Shown piece after piece: positions 15,227 through 24,028 of a DNA stretch of 64,000 bases (position 1 is the first letter of the stretch; every line of letters begins with the position of its first letter). The stretch lies in NCBI GenBank assembly GCA_045594425.1, contig JAZNYK010000014.1, positions 1-64,000 of the forward strand. The letters run 5' to 3'. The notes below the pieces were generated by a model. That model was not told the origin of the DNA, did not search any database, and was given only the letters and a program-made list of their open reading frames with translations. Origin of the DNA: RGIG1681 sp045594425. Lineage in GTDB: Bacteria > Bacillota > Clostridia > Christensenellales > UBA1242. The position numbers and the translations under genes were made by a program.

Positions 15227-15761
15227 ATTTATTTTTCTTTCCAAACAATTGCTCACGAGCCATTTCAAGTTCTTCTTCAGTAATAATTCCCTTTTCTTTA
15301 AAGTTTTCAAGTTTCTTAAATTTCTCAAGTTTTTCTTCTTCTGTTTCAACAGATTCCTTAACTTCTTCCGGTTGTTTTTCAACTTCTGTTTTAACTTCTT
15401 CTTGTTTAACTGATTCTTGCTTTACATCTTGAACATCAACTTCTTGACTTGCAACATCGTCATTGGAAGATACTTTAAATCCAGAAATCTTAACATTATT
15501 GCTAACAATCAAATAATAAGGAATAAGTGCAAGTAAGCCTAAAGGAAAACAAGCAATACAAACAAATATTGTATAATTTTTTAGTGTTTGGTTTGTAACC
15601 GTGAAAGTGTCATATAAATGTTCTGCTTTGTATGAAAATCTTTTGCCCGCCAAAAAACAATAAACCGCAACCGGAATAAATACTAATGAAAATAAATAAA
15701 ACGCACCATAAATAAAGCAAATCACAGACATTATGTTTAATAAAATTTTTGTAGTTTTCAT
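15225..15761 (-). CDS. Two-pass membrane protein with C-terminal SHOCT motif
   Basis: 178 residues. Two membrane segments (about 9-33 and 60-87) are followed by a Glu/Val/Lys-rich, probably extended or coiled cytoplasmic region, and a C-terminal short domain, EKFKKLENFKEKGIITEEEL, that matches the SHOCT pattern (helix, G-I-L/I-T-x-E-E, helix). SHOCT domains often cap membrane or oligomeric proteins; function is otherwise unknown. It starts eight bases after plsY, so it belongs to the der-plsY transcript. Confidence 0.7.
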   Translation of the reverse strand: MKTTKILLNIMSVICFIYGAFYLFSLVFIPVAVYCFLAGKRFSYKAEHLYDTFTVTNQTLKNYTIFVCIACFPLGLLALIPYYLIVSNNVKISGFKVSSNDDVASQEVDVQDVKQESVKQEEVKTEVEKQPEEVKESVETEEEKLEKFKKLENFKEKGIITEEELEMAREQLFGKKNK

Positions 15762-15769
15762 AATCTCTC

Positions 15770-16423
15770 CTAAATTGTTTTAGATTTCAATTTCTTTTTT
15801 GTCTTTTTTATCAAACTAGCCTTACTTTCTTTTCCAAGAAGCAAACGTTCAATATTTTTTCTATGAGCATACCAAGTAAAAATAAATATTGCAAACAAAA
15901 TCAAGCAAATAATTTTTCTATCAGTTACACCTAAATTCATTTTTGCCCTAATACCTTCAATTACGGTAAGTGCTGTTATACACAAAAAACTCACCACAGA
16001 GCCATATTCAAAAATAGCCCAAATAACTGCACCAACAAAAATTGAAATTAATGTTGCAATTGGATTGGCAGCCAAAAACATTCCAAGCATTGTTGCAATG
16101 CCTTTGCCACCCTTAAACTTAAACAAAACAGGATAAATATGACCAAGCATACTTGAAATGCCTGCAATGTAAAGCATAACATAATCTTTTCCAAATAAAT
16201 AATAACAAATAATTGCAGGAACAAACCCTTTAAACATATCAAGAGCAAGGTTTAAAACACCAAATTTCAAACCATAGTTTCTTAATATATTTGTCGTTCC
16301 AGGGTTTCCACTCCCAAGTTTTGTAATGTCATCTTTCTTTGATTTAGAAATCATTCTTGCAAATGAAATGTTTCCACATAAATACGAAAAGATAACAACC
16401 AAAACAACTTGCCACCAAATCAT
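15770..16423 (-). CDS. plsY: Acyl-phosphate:glycerol-3-phosphate acyltransferase PlsY
   Basis: 217 residues, five or so membrane segments, and the conserved PlsY loop GSGNPGTTNILRNYG near residues 37-51; a second loop, FKGGKGIATMLG, is also present. PlsY moves the acyl group from acyl-phosphate to glycerol-3-phosphate, the first step of phospholipid synthesis in most Gram-positives, with PlsX (not in this window). It follows der by 15 bases, the usual neighbour in Clostridia. The C-terminus ends in a basic tail. Confidence 0.95.
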   Translation of the reverse strand: MIWWQVVLVVIFSYLCGNISFARMISKSKKDDITKLGSGNPGTTNILRNYGLKFGVLNLALDMFKGFVPAIICYYLFGKDYVMLYIAGISSMLGHIYPVLFKFKGGKGIATMLGMFLAANPIATLISIFVGAVIWAIFEYGSVVSFLCITALTVIEGIRAKMNLGVTDRKIICLILFAIFIFTWYAHRKNIERLLLGKESKASLIKKTKKKLKSKTI

Positions 16424-16438
16424 AAACTCTCCTATAAA

Positions 16439-17764
16439 CTATAAATCTTCTTCTTTCTTGCATTTCATTGTGATTCTTATTGGAGTTCCAGTAAAGTCAA
16501 ATGCTTTTCTAATATTATTTTCAAGATATCTCAAATAATTATCCGTCATAAGGTTAACATCATTAACAAAAAGCACAAATGTCGGAGGAACCGCTCCTGT
16601 TTGAGTTGCATAGAAAATGCGAAGTTGTTTGTTCTTTTTGTATGTTGGTGCGTTGATTGTGTAGGCATCTTGCAACACATCATTAAGAGCACCAGCAGAA
16701 ATTTGTTTTCTTGCATTTTGATAAACTTCTTCAATTGCAGGCATAAGTTTTTCTGTTCTTTTGCCAGTGAGTGCTGACAAATAAACCGATTTAAAGTAAG
16801 ACATAAATGCAAGTTCACCCGCAAGTTTATCTTCAAATTTTTTCATTGTGTTTGTGTCTTTTTCAATTAAATCCCATTTATTAAGAACTACAATAGAAGG
16901 TTTATTTTGTTCATCAATAAACCCTGCAATCTTTAAGTCTTGGTCAGAAATTTCAGTTGTTACATCAATAACCAAAACAACAACATCTGCGTGTCTGATA
17001 GAATCAAGCGTTCTGATTATTGAATATCTTTCAACTGTTTTATCCTCAATCTTTTTCTTTTTACGCATACCAGCGGTATCAATCAAAGAATATTTTTTCT
17101 TGTTATATTTAAATGGAATATCAACAGCATCACGAGTTGTTCCAGCAATGCTAGAAACAATAACACGTTCTTCACCAACCAATCTATTAATAAGGCTAGA
17201 TTTTCCCGCATTTGGTTTTCCAACAATTGCAATCTTGATAACATCATCTGCTTCATTTTTCAAAAGGTCTTTGTCAAAATATGAAACAACCTTATCAAGC
17301 AAATCACCAACACCCTTGCCGTGAATAGACGAAACTAAAAATGGTTCACCCAACCCTAGTTCATAATACTCATATGATAATGATTCGTCATAATTATCAA
17401 TTTTATTAACAACCAAGATAATCTTTTTTCTAGACTTTCTTAAAACCTGAATAACTTCATGGTCTTGAGATGTTAACCCAGCCATACCATCAACAACAAA
17501 TAAGGTTACATCTGCCATTTCAATTGCAAGTTTTGCTTGCTTAACAATGTTAACTGAAATTTCATCATCTTTTTCAAAATCTAAACCACCAGTGTCAACA
17601 AGCGTAAAATTATTGTCAAGCCAAGTTGCGTGAGCAAAAATTCTATCACGAGTAACACCAGGTTCATCATTCACAATAGAAACACGTCTTCCTACAATAC
17701 GATTAAACAATGTTGATTTTCCTACATTAGGTCTGCCAACAATAGCAACTAAAGGTTCTTTCAT
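16439..17764 (-). CDS. der: Ribosome biogenesis GTPase Der (EngA)
   Basis: 441 residues with two tandem GTPase domains: the first has GRPNVGKSTLFN and VDTGG with NKID; the second has GKPNAGKSSLIN, DTAGMRKK and NKWD. A C-terminal KH-like domain (about 350-435) binds RNA. Der helps assemble the 50S subunit. It heads the der-plsY-SHOCT operon; GTAGGAGAA precedes the ATG. Length matches the family. Confidence 0.97.
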   Translation of the reverse strand: MKEPLVAIVGRPNVGKSTLFNRIVGRRVSIVNDEPGVTRDRIFAHATWLDNNFTLVDTGGLDFEKDDEISVNIVKQAKLAIEMADVTLFVVDGMAGLTSQDHEVIQVLRKSRKKIILVVNKIDNYDESLSYEYYELGLGEPFLVSSIHGKGVGDLLDKVVSYFDKDLLKNEADDVIKIAIVGKPNAGKSSLINRLVGEERVIVSSIAGTTRDAVDIPFKYNKKKYSLIDTAGMRKKKKIEDKTVERYSIIRTLDSIRHADVVVLVIDVTTEISDQDLKIAGFIDEQNKPSIVVLNKWDLIEKDTNTMKKFEDKLAGELAFMSYFKSVYLSALTGKRTEKLMPAIEEVYQNARKQISAGALNDVLQDAYTINAPTYKKNKQLRIFYATQTGAVPPTFVLFVNDVNLMTDNYLRYLENNIRKAFDFTGTPIRITMKCKKEEDL

Positions 17765-17877
17765 AACATTCTCCTACATTGTAATTATAACCGAACCCAG
17801 CATTTTTTGCAAGAAGATTAATAAATGATGCTAAAAAGAAAAATTAACATAAACACTAATGTTTCTAGCAGATGCGC

Positions 17878-17906
17878 ATAAAAAGAAGGGATTAACCCTT
17901 CTTTAT
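17878..17906. terminator. Intrinsic terminator after spoIIP
   Basis: AAAGAAGGG and CCCTTCTTT form a 9-base stem with loop ATTAA; on the minus strand it is followed by a short T-run. Confidence 0.75.
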
Positions 17907-19069
17907 CCATTTGATTTTTTCTTTCCGAAAATGCCTGCGAACATTTCTGAAAAAAATCTTCCAACCTTATATCTGGCTGTTTTTGAAAAAATTAACACAA
18001 GTGTAAGCGTTACACCCAAAACACCAAACACTCCAAGAACCACCCAAAGTGTATTATTTGAATTTACACTCTTCTGCCCTTTTGAGTTTACTAGTCCTGA
18101 TATAACAGATTCACTTCCATTATCACCAACAAGTGAAACATCGTTTAGTGACAAATCACTTGCACCATCACTTCCATACAAAACAACATCAATGGTTTTT
18201 GCCAGATATTCAGTAGAATTTAAAACCAAATCTTTTTCGATATTTTCACAACCCATTTCAAATAACATTGCTTTGCTTGAAAGTTGCTGATTGTAGTTTC
18301 CTTTGCCAATATAAATATCTTTAATAAGACCAGGGTATGCAGAATCTGCATAGCCTTTTATTGAATAAGCAAAATTTTTATTCTCTTCATAATTTGCACT
18401 TGATGCACCAATAACCATTCTAACAGAACTCATTTGTTTACCATTAACCTTCGTTAAGTAATAATCACGTTTTGTTGAATCGCGATGCAAATCAAAAATA
18501 GCGTCAACGCCTTCATTTAACAACGCACTCGCTGTAACTTGACTTCTGGTGTAAGCACCAGAGTTGTGTGGCAAATGCAAATCTTCTCTATAAACTGCTG
18601 TTATTCCAAGTTGATTTAAGTTTTGAACAAAAGCCTTGCCGACATCATGAATACCACCCTTGCCGTAAACAGAATCAACGCCGTCTGGCGTGAAATAAGA
18701 TTCATCATTATGGGTGTGATAGACACCAACCTTTTTGTTTGAAGCAGCACTTGCGGCGTTTGATTCAGATTTTGATTTCACATTATAAGTTGGTAGTTTT
18801 TCGTCTTTTAAAAATTTCGCTATTGCAGTTTTGTTTGTGTCATCAACACTTTCAATTTCATAAAGTTTATTATCACCAGACAAATACTTATCACCATTTG
18901 AAACATCTTCACCTTTTAAAAATAAAACTTTTGTTTTTGTGTTATCTTCATATACAGTGTAATAATTTTTGTTAGTGTCAGCAGCAAAAACAACTTCACC
19001 AAAATAATTTCCAGAAAAAACACTAACACCAAAAACCAAAGCCAAAAGAATAAATTTTAATCTTTTCAT
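17903..19069 (-). CDS. spoIIP: Stage II sporulation protein P, peptidoglycan amidase/endopeptidase
   Basis: 388 residues. A signal segment (about 1-30) leads into an extracytoplasmic region; the catalytic domain is marked by VYHTHNDESY and later FDLHRDS, matching the family's zinc-binding His residues. Unusually a second membrane segment (about 345-367) and a short basic tail close the protein, so it may be anchored at both ends. SpoIIP works with SpoIID and SpoIIM to thin septal peptidoglycan and drive engulfment; neither is in this window. Its ATG overlaps the stop of the upstream DUF1614-like gene (TAATG), so they are coupled. Confidence 0.9.
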   Translation of the reverse strand: MKRLKFILLALVFGVSVFSGNYFGEVVFAADTNKNYYTVYEDNTKTKVLFLKGEDVSNGDKYLSGDNKLYEIESVDDTNKTAIAKFLKDEKLPTYNVKSKSESNAASAASNKKVGVYHTHNDESYFTPDGVDSVYGKGGIHDVGKAFVQNLNQLGITAVYREDLHLPHNSGAYTRSQVTASALLNEGVDAIFDLHRDSTKRDYYLTKVNGKQMSSVRMVIGASSANYEENKNFAYSIKGYADSAYPGLIKDIYIGKGNYNQQLSSKAMLFEMGCENIEKDLVLNSTEYLAKTIDVVLYGSDGASDLSLNDVSLVGDNGSESVISGLVNSKGQKSVNSNNTLWVVLGVFGVLGVTLTLVLIFSKTARYKVGRFFSEMFAGIFGKKKSNG

Positions 19070-19869
19070 TATTTATTCTCCTTTGCCATTTTTTGCATAT
19101 TTCCATTGTTTTTTGATTGTTTTTGTGTATTTTTTGCTATTTTTGGTAATATTTTGCAGTTTTTATCTTTATTAATATCATCAACTTTAGTATTTTCATT
19201 CGCTGATATCTTTCCATTTTTTTCAGAATCATAGGTGTGTGTTTCAAAATTAAATACCTTTTCTTCCTTATCTTTTGAAGCACATTCAAAACACCTTCCA
19301 AGAAATTCACTAACCGCTACCGATATCACAATTGCAACAACATAAATACCAAATGCACCACCAACACCCAATCCTAAAATCGATGGGGTCCCACTAGCCA
19401 TATTGATTACCCACTGAATCAATTGCGCAAGGACAACACCAAACAAACATGACACAAAAGCATTTCTTCTGCTTCTGCCAAGAACATAAGCAACCACACC
19501 AGCAACAACACCATACACAAACATATTATCAATCAAAACATCTTCTGGGTCTGCTGGAAGAATCCACTCAAGGGCATAAATAATTCCAGCAACCAATATT
19601 GTTCCAATGAAAGAACGAAGCAAGTCTCTTGACCATCCACAAGATATAAGTAAATATACAGACAATGTAAATGGAATTAAAAATCCCCCAATCGAAAAAC
19701 AAAAATAAGACCCAATCCAAATTGGAGGAATCAGTAATCCAACACAAATCAAAATTAAAATAATTAATACCTCTTTATCACTTAACCGCAAACTATCCAA
19801 AATTCTTTGTCCAGCACCAAACATAACAAGCAAAATTAAAACCCATATAATAATCAAACTAATTGACAT
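19069..19869 (-). CDS. DUF1614-like membrane protein, coupled to spoIIP
   Basis: 266 residues with about seven hydrophobic segments over the first 200, then a hydrophilic Lys/Asn-rich tail (about 210-266). RILDSLRLSDKEVLIIL and the Gly-rich LGLGVGGAFGIYV stretch resemble DUF1614 proteins of spore formers, but this is recalled from memory and uncertain. Translational coupling to spoIIP points to a role in engulfment or the septal membrane. Its ribosome site lies in the 3' arm of a terminator-like hairpin (19877-19903), so expression is probably restricted to a specific transcript. Confidence 0.6.
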   Translation of the reverse strand: MSISLIIIWVLILLVMFGAGQRILDSLRLSDKEVLIILILICVGLLIPPIWIGSYFCFSIGGFLIPFTLSVYLLISCGWSRDLLRSFIGTILVAGIIYALEWILPADPEDVLIDNMFVYGVVAGVVAYVLGRSRRNAFVSCLFGVVLAQLIQWVINMASGTPSILGLGVGGAFGIYVVAIVISVAVSEFLGRCFECASKDKEEKVFNFETHTYDSEKNGKISANENTKVDDINKDKNCKILPKIAKNTQKQSKNNGNMQKMAKENK

Positions 19870-19903
19870 AAAAAACCTCCTTTACAATTAGTATGTAAAG
19901 GAG
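19870..19903 (-). terminator. Terminator hairpin whose 3' arm is the ribosome site of the spoIIP operon
   Basis: On the minus strand CTCCTTTACA (19903-19894) pairs perfectly with TGTAAAGGAG (19886-19877) around a seven-base loop, then G and T6 lead straight to the ATG. The 3' arm is the AAAGGAG Shine-Dalgarno. The loop region reads CATACTA (19895-19889), a sigma-E/sigma-G-like -10 element. Read-through from the pseudouridine synthase would be terminated and untranslatable, while a transcript begun at this -10 would lack the 5' arm. Confidence 0.55.
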
Positions 19904-19912
19904 TTATTCTTT

Positions 19913-20776
19913 TTATAACATATTTTGACAAAAATCAATTTTTGATTTGTCTAAACAAATTTCTTTTCCATTCAAATAAGATAATTCACCATTATCAAAA
20001 TGAAACACAATTTTATATGCACACAAACACTGGTATCTTTTCATAAATAATTTATTAATATTTGAATCGCCATATTTTTCATCACCTACAACAAAATGAC
20101 CAATATGTGAAAAATGGGCTCTAATTTGATGAGTTTTTCCCGTTACCAACTCAACCTCAACTATTGATGAATTTTCAAATTCATGAATTACCTTATAATT
20201 TGTTTGAATTTTTTCAAAACCCTTTTGCTCTTTGTCTGAAATATAAACAAGTGATTTGGCTGAATCTTTTTTTAGGTATGCAACCATATTATCCTGTTTT
20301 TTTCCAAACAACCCATAAACAAGTGCCAAATAATATTTTTCTATAGTTCGATTTTTAAAAGCAACATCAAGTTCTTTTTTTGCCATTTCATTTTTTGCAA
20401 AAGTAACAAGACCTTCGGTATTTCTATCTAATCTATGAACCGCAAAACATTTTTTACCAAGATGATTTGATACCATTGTCAGTAAATCTTCAGACTCTTC
20501 AGAAACAGTTTCAACACCCCTGTGCTTGAACACAACAACAATATTATCATCATCATAGACAATTTTAATTTTTTTTATTACATCATTTTTTACAAAAAAA
20601 CAAACTTCATCACCAACATTTAAAACAATATCTTTGCTAATCCTAGAGCCATTTATCTTTATATCTTTATTCCTGAAAAGTTTTTGAATTAAAGAATATG
20701 AGATTGACGGATATTTTTTTGAAATTGCTATCGAAACTTTTTCTTGTTTAATGGCATGAAATTTTTCCACATTCAT
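19913..20776 (-). CDS. RluA-family 23S rRNA pseudouridine synthase
   Basis: 287 residues. An N-terminal S4-like RNA-binding domain (about 15-80) precedes the catalytic domain with HRLDRNTEGL (catalytic Asp) and VELVTGKTHQIRAHF. It would isomerise uridines in rRNA or tRNA; the exact site (RluC/RluD type or other) cannot be read. It overlaps the end of feoB by 29 bases, so it is co-transcribed with feoAB, an unusual partner. A different RluD-type enzyme is at 50767-51687. Confidence 0.88.
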   Translation of the reverse strand: MNVEKFHAIKQEKVSIAISKKYPSISYSLIQKLFRNKDIKINGSRISKDIVLNVGDEVCFFVKNDVIKKIKIVYDDDNIVVVFKHRGVETVSEESEDLLTMVSNHLGKKCFAVHRLDRNTEGLVTFAKNEMAKKELDVAFKNRTIEKYYLALVYGLFGKKQDNMVAYLKKDSAKSLVYISDKEQKGFEKIQTNYKVIHEFENSSIVEVELVTGKTHQIRAHFSHIGHFVVGDEKYGDSNINKLFMKRYQCLCAYKIVFHFDNGELSYLNGKEICLDKSKIDFCQNML

Positions 20777-22658
20777 AACAGTTGCCTCTACATTGTTTTT
20801 TCTTCTTTAATTTTAACACAAACAAAACCAATATATCAACAACAAAAACACAAGCAAGCAAACTTCCAAAACTAAACACGCTTAATAATTTATAAACAAT
20901 AAATGAAACTGCATATGCAAAAATAAATTGCAACACACAAACCAAAAAAGCCGTTTTAATTCCTAGTTCATTTTTTAGTGTGGCAAGAGCGGATATACAT
21001 GGCGAATAAATTAAAATAAATACCAGAAAAACAACAGAAGAAGTCGGAGTAAATGAACAAACTGAAGCACTTGAAATTAAAGATTGTGAAAGTAACGACA
21101 AAGAACCTCCAACACCATTTATAACTGCAAGTCCAACAACAATCAACTCTTTAGCAATAAGTCCAAGAATCAATGCACAAACAACACCAACATTATCGAG
21201 TCCAATAAATTTAAAAACTGGCGAAATAAAACTTGAAATAACATACAGCAAGGATTGCTCAAAATTTTCACCATTTAAAAATCTAAAACTAGTAGAAAAA
21301 TTTTGCAACACCCAAACTAGCACACCAAAAAATAAAATCAAAGTTCCAACTTTAATAACAAAATCTTTAACAACACCCCATGTGTCATAAAATACCTTTT
21401 TTAATTTTGGAATTCTATATTTGGGCATTTCCAATATAAACATATCATTTGCTGATGGTATAATTTTCTTTAAAACAAAAGCATAAATAAATGTCAAAAC
21501 TATAGAAAATAGATACAATAAAAAAACATACAAATATTTATATTTATCAAAAAACAATGAAGATATAACCAAAAACACAGGGACCTTTGCGCTACATGGA
21601 ATAAATGGCAACAACATCGCAGTCCTTTGTCGAAGTTTTTTATTTTCCAAGTTTCTAGTGGTCACAATGGCCGATGTGGTGCATCCATAACCTAAAAACA
21701 AACTAAATAAAGATTTCCCTGTAAGCCCAACTGTTTTTAGATAGCCATCAAACATATATGCGAATCTCGACATCATACCAGTATCTTCAAGAATATTAAA
21801 AAAGAACATAAGAAGTGCCACTTGTGGCAAAAACGATATAACCGATAAAAATGAATCTAAAACACCGTCACATATCAAATATTTTATTCCATTTGTAATA
21901 TTTGTGCATAAAATTATTTTCTGCATTTTATTTACAATATTAGTAAATATTTGAATAAATGCATTAGAAATAACGCTTCCAACAACGCCAAATGTAAAAT
22001 AAAACACACCAAAAATTATGGATAAAAACAGTGGTATGAATATAAATTTATTTAAAATCACTTTATCTATTTTATCTGTTATACGATATGGATTAACCAA
22101 GCCATTATTTGTAATATTATCTAAAATATTTTCAATATCACCATTTATTTTATGTGTTTTGTTGTTTTTTTGCGGTTTTTTATGCTTATAATTATTACTT
22201 ATTACATTTTTTAAGTTTGTTATACCATTGTTATTTCTTGCATCAATCTCTATAAATTGAACACCTAAATATTTTCCTAATTTGCAATAATCAACACCTT
22301 CAACCTCATTACACATATTTACAGCCACAACTATATTAAATCCACCACTAACTAATTCCATGGTTAATTTTAATGCACGCTTCAAGTTGTTAGCATCACA
22401 AATATTCACAATTAAAGATTCTTTATGTTTGTTTAGGTATTCACAAGCAATCTTCTCTTCGTTTGAATATCCATCTAGTGAATACACCCCCGGAACATCC
22501 GTTATCAAAACAAACTCATCATTATTAAGAAACTCTTTACTTTTTACACCAACGGTCACTCCATGCCAATTGCTAACACGTTCATTACTTTTTGTTAAAG
22601 TGTTAAACAATGTGGTCTTTCCCGAATTTGGATTCCCTATTAAAATTATTTCATTCAC
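20748..22658 (-). CDS. feoB: Ferrous iron transporter FeoB
   Basis: About 636 residues. The N-terminal G domain begins LIGNPNSGKTTLFN (G1), with DVPGVYSLDGYSNEE (G3) and VAVNMCNE (G4); the C-terminal half is a polytopic membrane channel with the GYGCTTSA and PCSAKVPVF Cys motifs typical of FeoB gate regions. The C-terminus is Cys-rich (CRGNCYECGKISCH), a common feature in Clostridia. It imports Fe2+ across the plasma membrane. I prefer GTG 22658, nine bases after AAAGGA, over the TTG at 22664; either start overlaps the end of feoA. Confidence 0.95.
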   Translation of the reverse strand: MNEIILIGNPNSGKTTLFNTLTKSNERVSNWHGVTVGVKSKEFLNNDEFVLITDVPGVYSLDGYSNEEKIACEYLNKHKESLIVNICDANNLKRALKLTMELVSGGFNIVVAVNMCNEVEGVDYCKLGKYLGVQFIEIDARNNNGITNLKNVISNNYKHKKPQKNNKTHKINGDIENILDNITNNGLVNPYRITDKIDKVILNKFIFIPLFLSIIFGVFYFTFGVVGSVISNAFIQIFTNIVNKMQKIILCTNITNGIKYLICDGVLDSFLSVISFLPQVALLMFFFNILEDTGMMSRFAYMFDGYLKTVGLTGKSLFSLFLGYGCTTSAIVTTRNLENKKLRQRTAMLLPFIPCSAKVPVFLVISSLFFDKYKYLYVFLLYLFSIVLTFIYAFVLKKIIPSANDMFILEMPKYRIPKLKKVFYDTWGVVKDFVIKVGTLILFFGVLVWVLQNFSTSFRFLNGENFEQSLLYVISSFISPVFKFIGLDNVGVVCALILGLIAKELIVVGLAVINGVGGSLSLLSQSLISSASVCSFTPTSSVVFLVFILIYSPCISALATLKNELGIKTAFLVCVLQFIFAYAVSFIVYKLLSVFSFGSLLACVFVVDILVLFVLKLKKKKQCRGNCYECGKISCH

Positions 22659-22884
22659 TGCCAAGTATCCTTTCCGCTATCATTTTATCGATGGCATAAT
22701 TCACACCCATAACTTTTACCAAATAAGACTTTTTGCCAAAGTTCCAATTTAAGAGTTTTATGTTTTCACCAACTTCAAATCCTAAGTTTTTTAGTTGGGC
22801 ATTTAAATCTTTTTCTTTTATATCTATCTTTATTATTTTAAATCCACCACCTTTTTTTAAATCAGTCAAACATATTTCATTCAT
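22651..22884 (-). CDS. feoA: FeoA domain protein
   Basis: 77 residues with the SH3-like FeoA fold: LTDLKKGGGFKIIKI, then LKNLGFEVGENIKLL and NYAIDKMIAERIL. FeoA is a cytosolic partner thought to modulate FeoB. Its 3' end overlaps feoB. The gene follows the nrdR terminator by only about 25 bases, so either it has a promoter overlapping that hairpin or it depends on read-through. No Fur-like palindrome is visible. Confidence 0.92.
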   Translation of the reverse strand: MNEICLTDLKKGGGFKIIKIDIKEKDLNAQLKNLGFEVGENIKLLNWNFGKKSYLVKVMGVNYAIDKMIAERILGSE

Positions 22885-22908
22885 AATAAATTTTATTGTT
22901 GTTGCAAT

Positions 22909-22939
22909 AAAAAAAGAACTCTAAAACGAGTTCTTTTTC
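22909..22939 (-). terminator. Terminator after nrdR
   Basis: AAAGAACTC/GAGTTCTTT stem with a six-base loop and a long T-run on the minus strand, directly after the nrdR stop and upstream of feoA. Confidence 0.88.
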
Positions 22940-23470
22940 TTACTTCTTTTTATATTTTCTAATAACTTTTTCTTCTTCAGCAGATTCAGTGTTTTTATCA
23001 TCAACTTGCTGTTCTTTTAACATTGCTTCAAATTCATTTACAAAATCAAAGAATGTTGTGATATCTTTAAACTTTTTATAGACCGAAGCAAATCTAATAT
23101 ATGAAACTTCATCCAACCCTTTAAGACCTTCCATAACATATTCACCAATCACTTTTGATGAAACTTCTTCCTCAAGAGAGTTGTAAACTTTCTTTTCAAT
23201 TTCTGATACAAGTTTATCTATATCAGCCACAGAAACAGGTCTTTTTTCACAAGACTTAACAATTCCACTTTTTAGTTTTGTTGTTGAAAATCTTTCTCTA
23301 TTACCATTGCTTTTAACAACCATAACTGGCAAAACTTCGATTGTTTCATAAGTATTAAATCTTCTTCCACATCCAAGACATTCTCTTCGTCTTCTTATAG
23401 CATTCAATTCTTCACACGCTCTTGAATCGGTTACCTTGCTTTCTTCAGAGCCACAATAAACACATTTCAT
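22940..23470 (-). CDS. nrdR: Transcriptional repressor NrdR
   Basis: 176 residues. The zinc ribbon MKCVYCGSEES...CLGCGRRF is followed by an ATP-cone domain (about 48-138: VVKSNGNRERFSTTKLKSGI). NrdR binds ATP/dATP and represses ribonucleotide reductase genes. It is slightly longer than usual (about 150) because of an acidic, Lys-ending C-terminal tail. Its place after ymxH in the sigE-sigG neighbourhood is conserved in Clostridia. Confidence 0.97.
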   Translation of the reverse strand: MKCVYCGSEESKVTDSRACEELNAIRRRRECLGCGRRFNTYETIEVLPVMVVKSNGNRERFSTTKLKSGIVKSCEKRPVSVADIDKLVSEIEKKVYNSLEEEVSSKVIGEYVMEGLKGLDEVSYIRFASVYKKFKDITTFFDFVNEFEAMLKEQQVDDKNTESAEEEKVIRKYKKK

Positions 23471-23520
23471 AAACTTTTTCCTCTGAGTTTATAATACACA
23501 TTTTTGCGCTACATTGCAAG

Positions 23521-23937
23521 TTATTTATATTTTTTCTTATCGATTCGTTTATATCTCACATAAGACAAACTTTTTTCCTGTCCTGGAATATTTTGAGTGT
23601 ATTTATAACTTTTTCTATTCCGGTCCATATAATTAACATCTTGATAACTGTTTTGCATTGCATAATTTTGCAAATTGTAATCTTGACCTAAATATCCTTT
23701 AACTCCACCAATCTGAAGACTCACCAAAATAACATCGTCACCAATTTTTTTTAGTTTTTCTAGCGGGACAAATATATCTTCGCTTTTTCTAAACAACTTC
23801 TTTTCTCCAGGAACTATAACCCCTTTTACAACACCTGTTGAATTATCAAATAAAATATCGATAATTCTCCCAAGTTTTTTGCCATCACAAACATTAACTA
23901 TTTCCTTTTCTTTTAATTCAGAAAACGATACTTCCAT
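23521..23937 (-). CDS. PRC-barrel protein of the YlmC/YmxH sporulation family
   Basis: 138 residues. The first 85 form a PRC-barrel: FSELKEKEIVNVCDGKKLGR, FDNSTGVVKGVIVPG and FVPLEKLKKIGDDVILV. YlmC/YmxH proteins are short versions of this domain found next to sigG in spore formers, with no settled function. This one has an added C-terminal 50 residues rich in Tyr, Asn and Lys, not typical of the family. It is minus strand like sigE and spoIIGA, whereas sigG is plus. Confidence 0.85.
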   Translation of the reverse strand: MEVSFSELKEKEIVNVCDGKKLGRIIDILFDNSTGVVKGVIVPGEKKLFRKSEDIFVPLEKLKKIGDDVILVSLQIGGVKGYLGQDYNLQNYAMQNSYQDVNYMDRNRKSYKYTQNIPGQEKSLSYVRYKRIDKKKYK

Positions 23938-24028
23938 ACTTAATTATATTCCAAAATTACAAGTTGTAACACATGACTGAATAAAAAAGATTGTTTTTGC
24001 AAAAGATAAATCAATAAGGAGCAAATAC

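Noticed and set aside
22885..22939. Fur box upstream of feoA
   Set aside because: No palindrome resembling a Fur box; the only inverted repeat is the nrdR terminator.
23938..24028. Possible sigma-F or sigma-G promoter before sigG (TGAATA at 23978)
   Set aside because: No acceptable -10 at the required spacing; the best candidate, AAAGATA, matches the consensus poorly.
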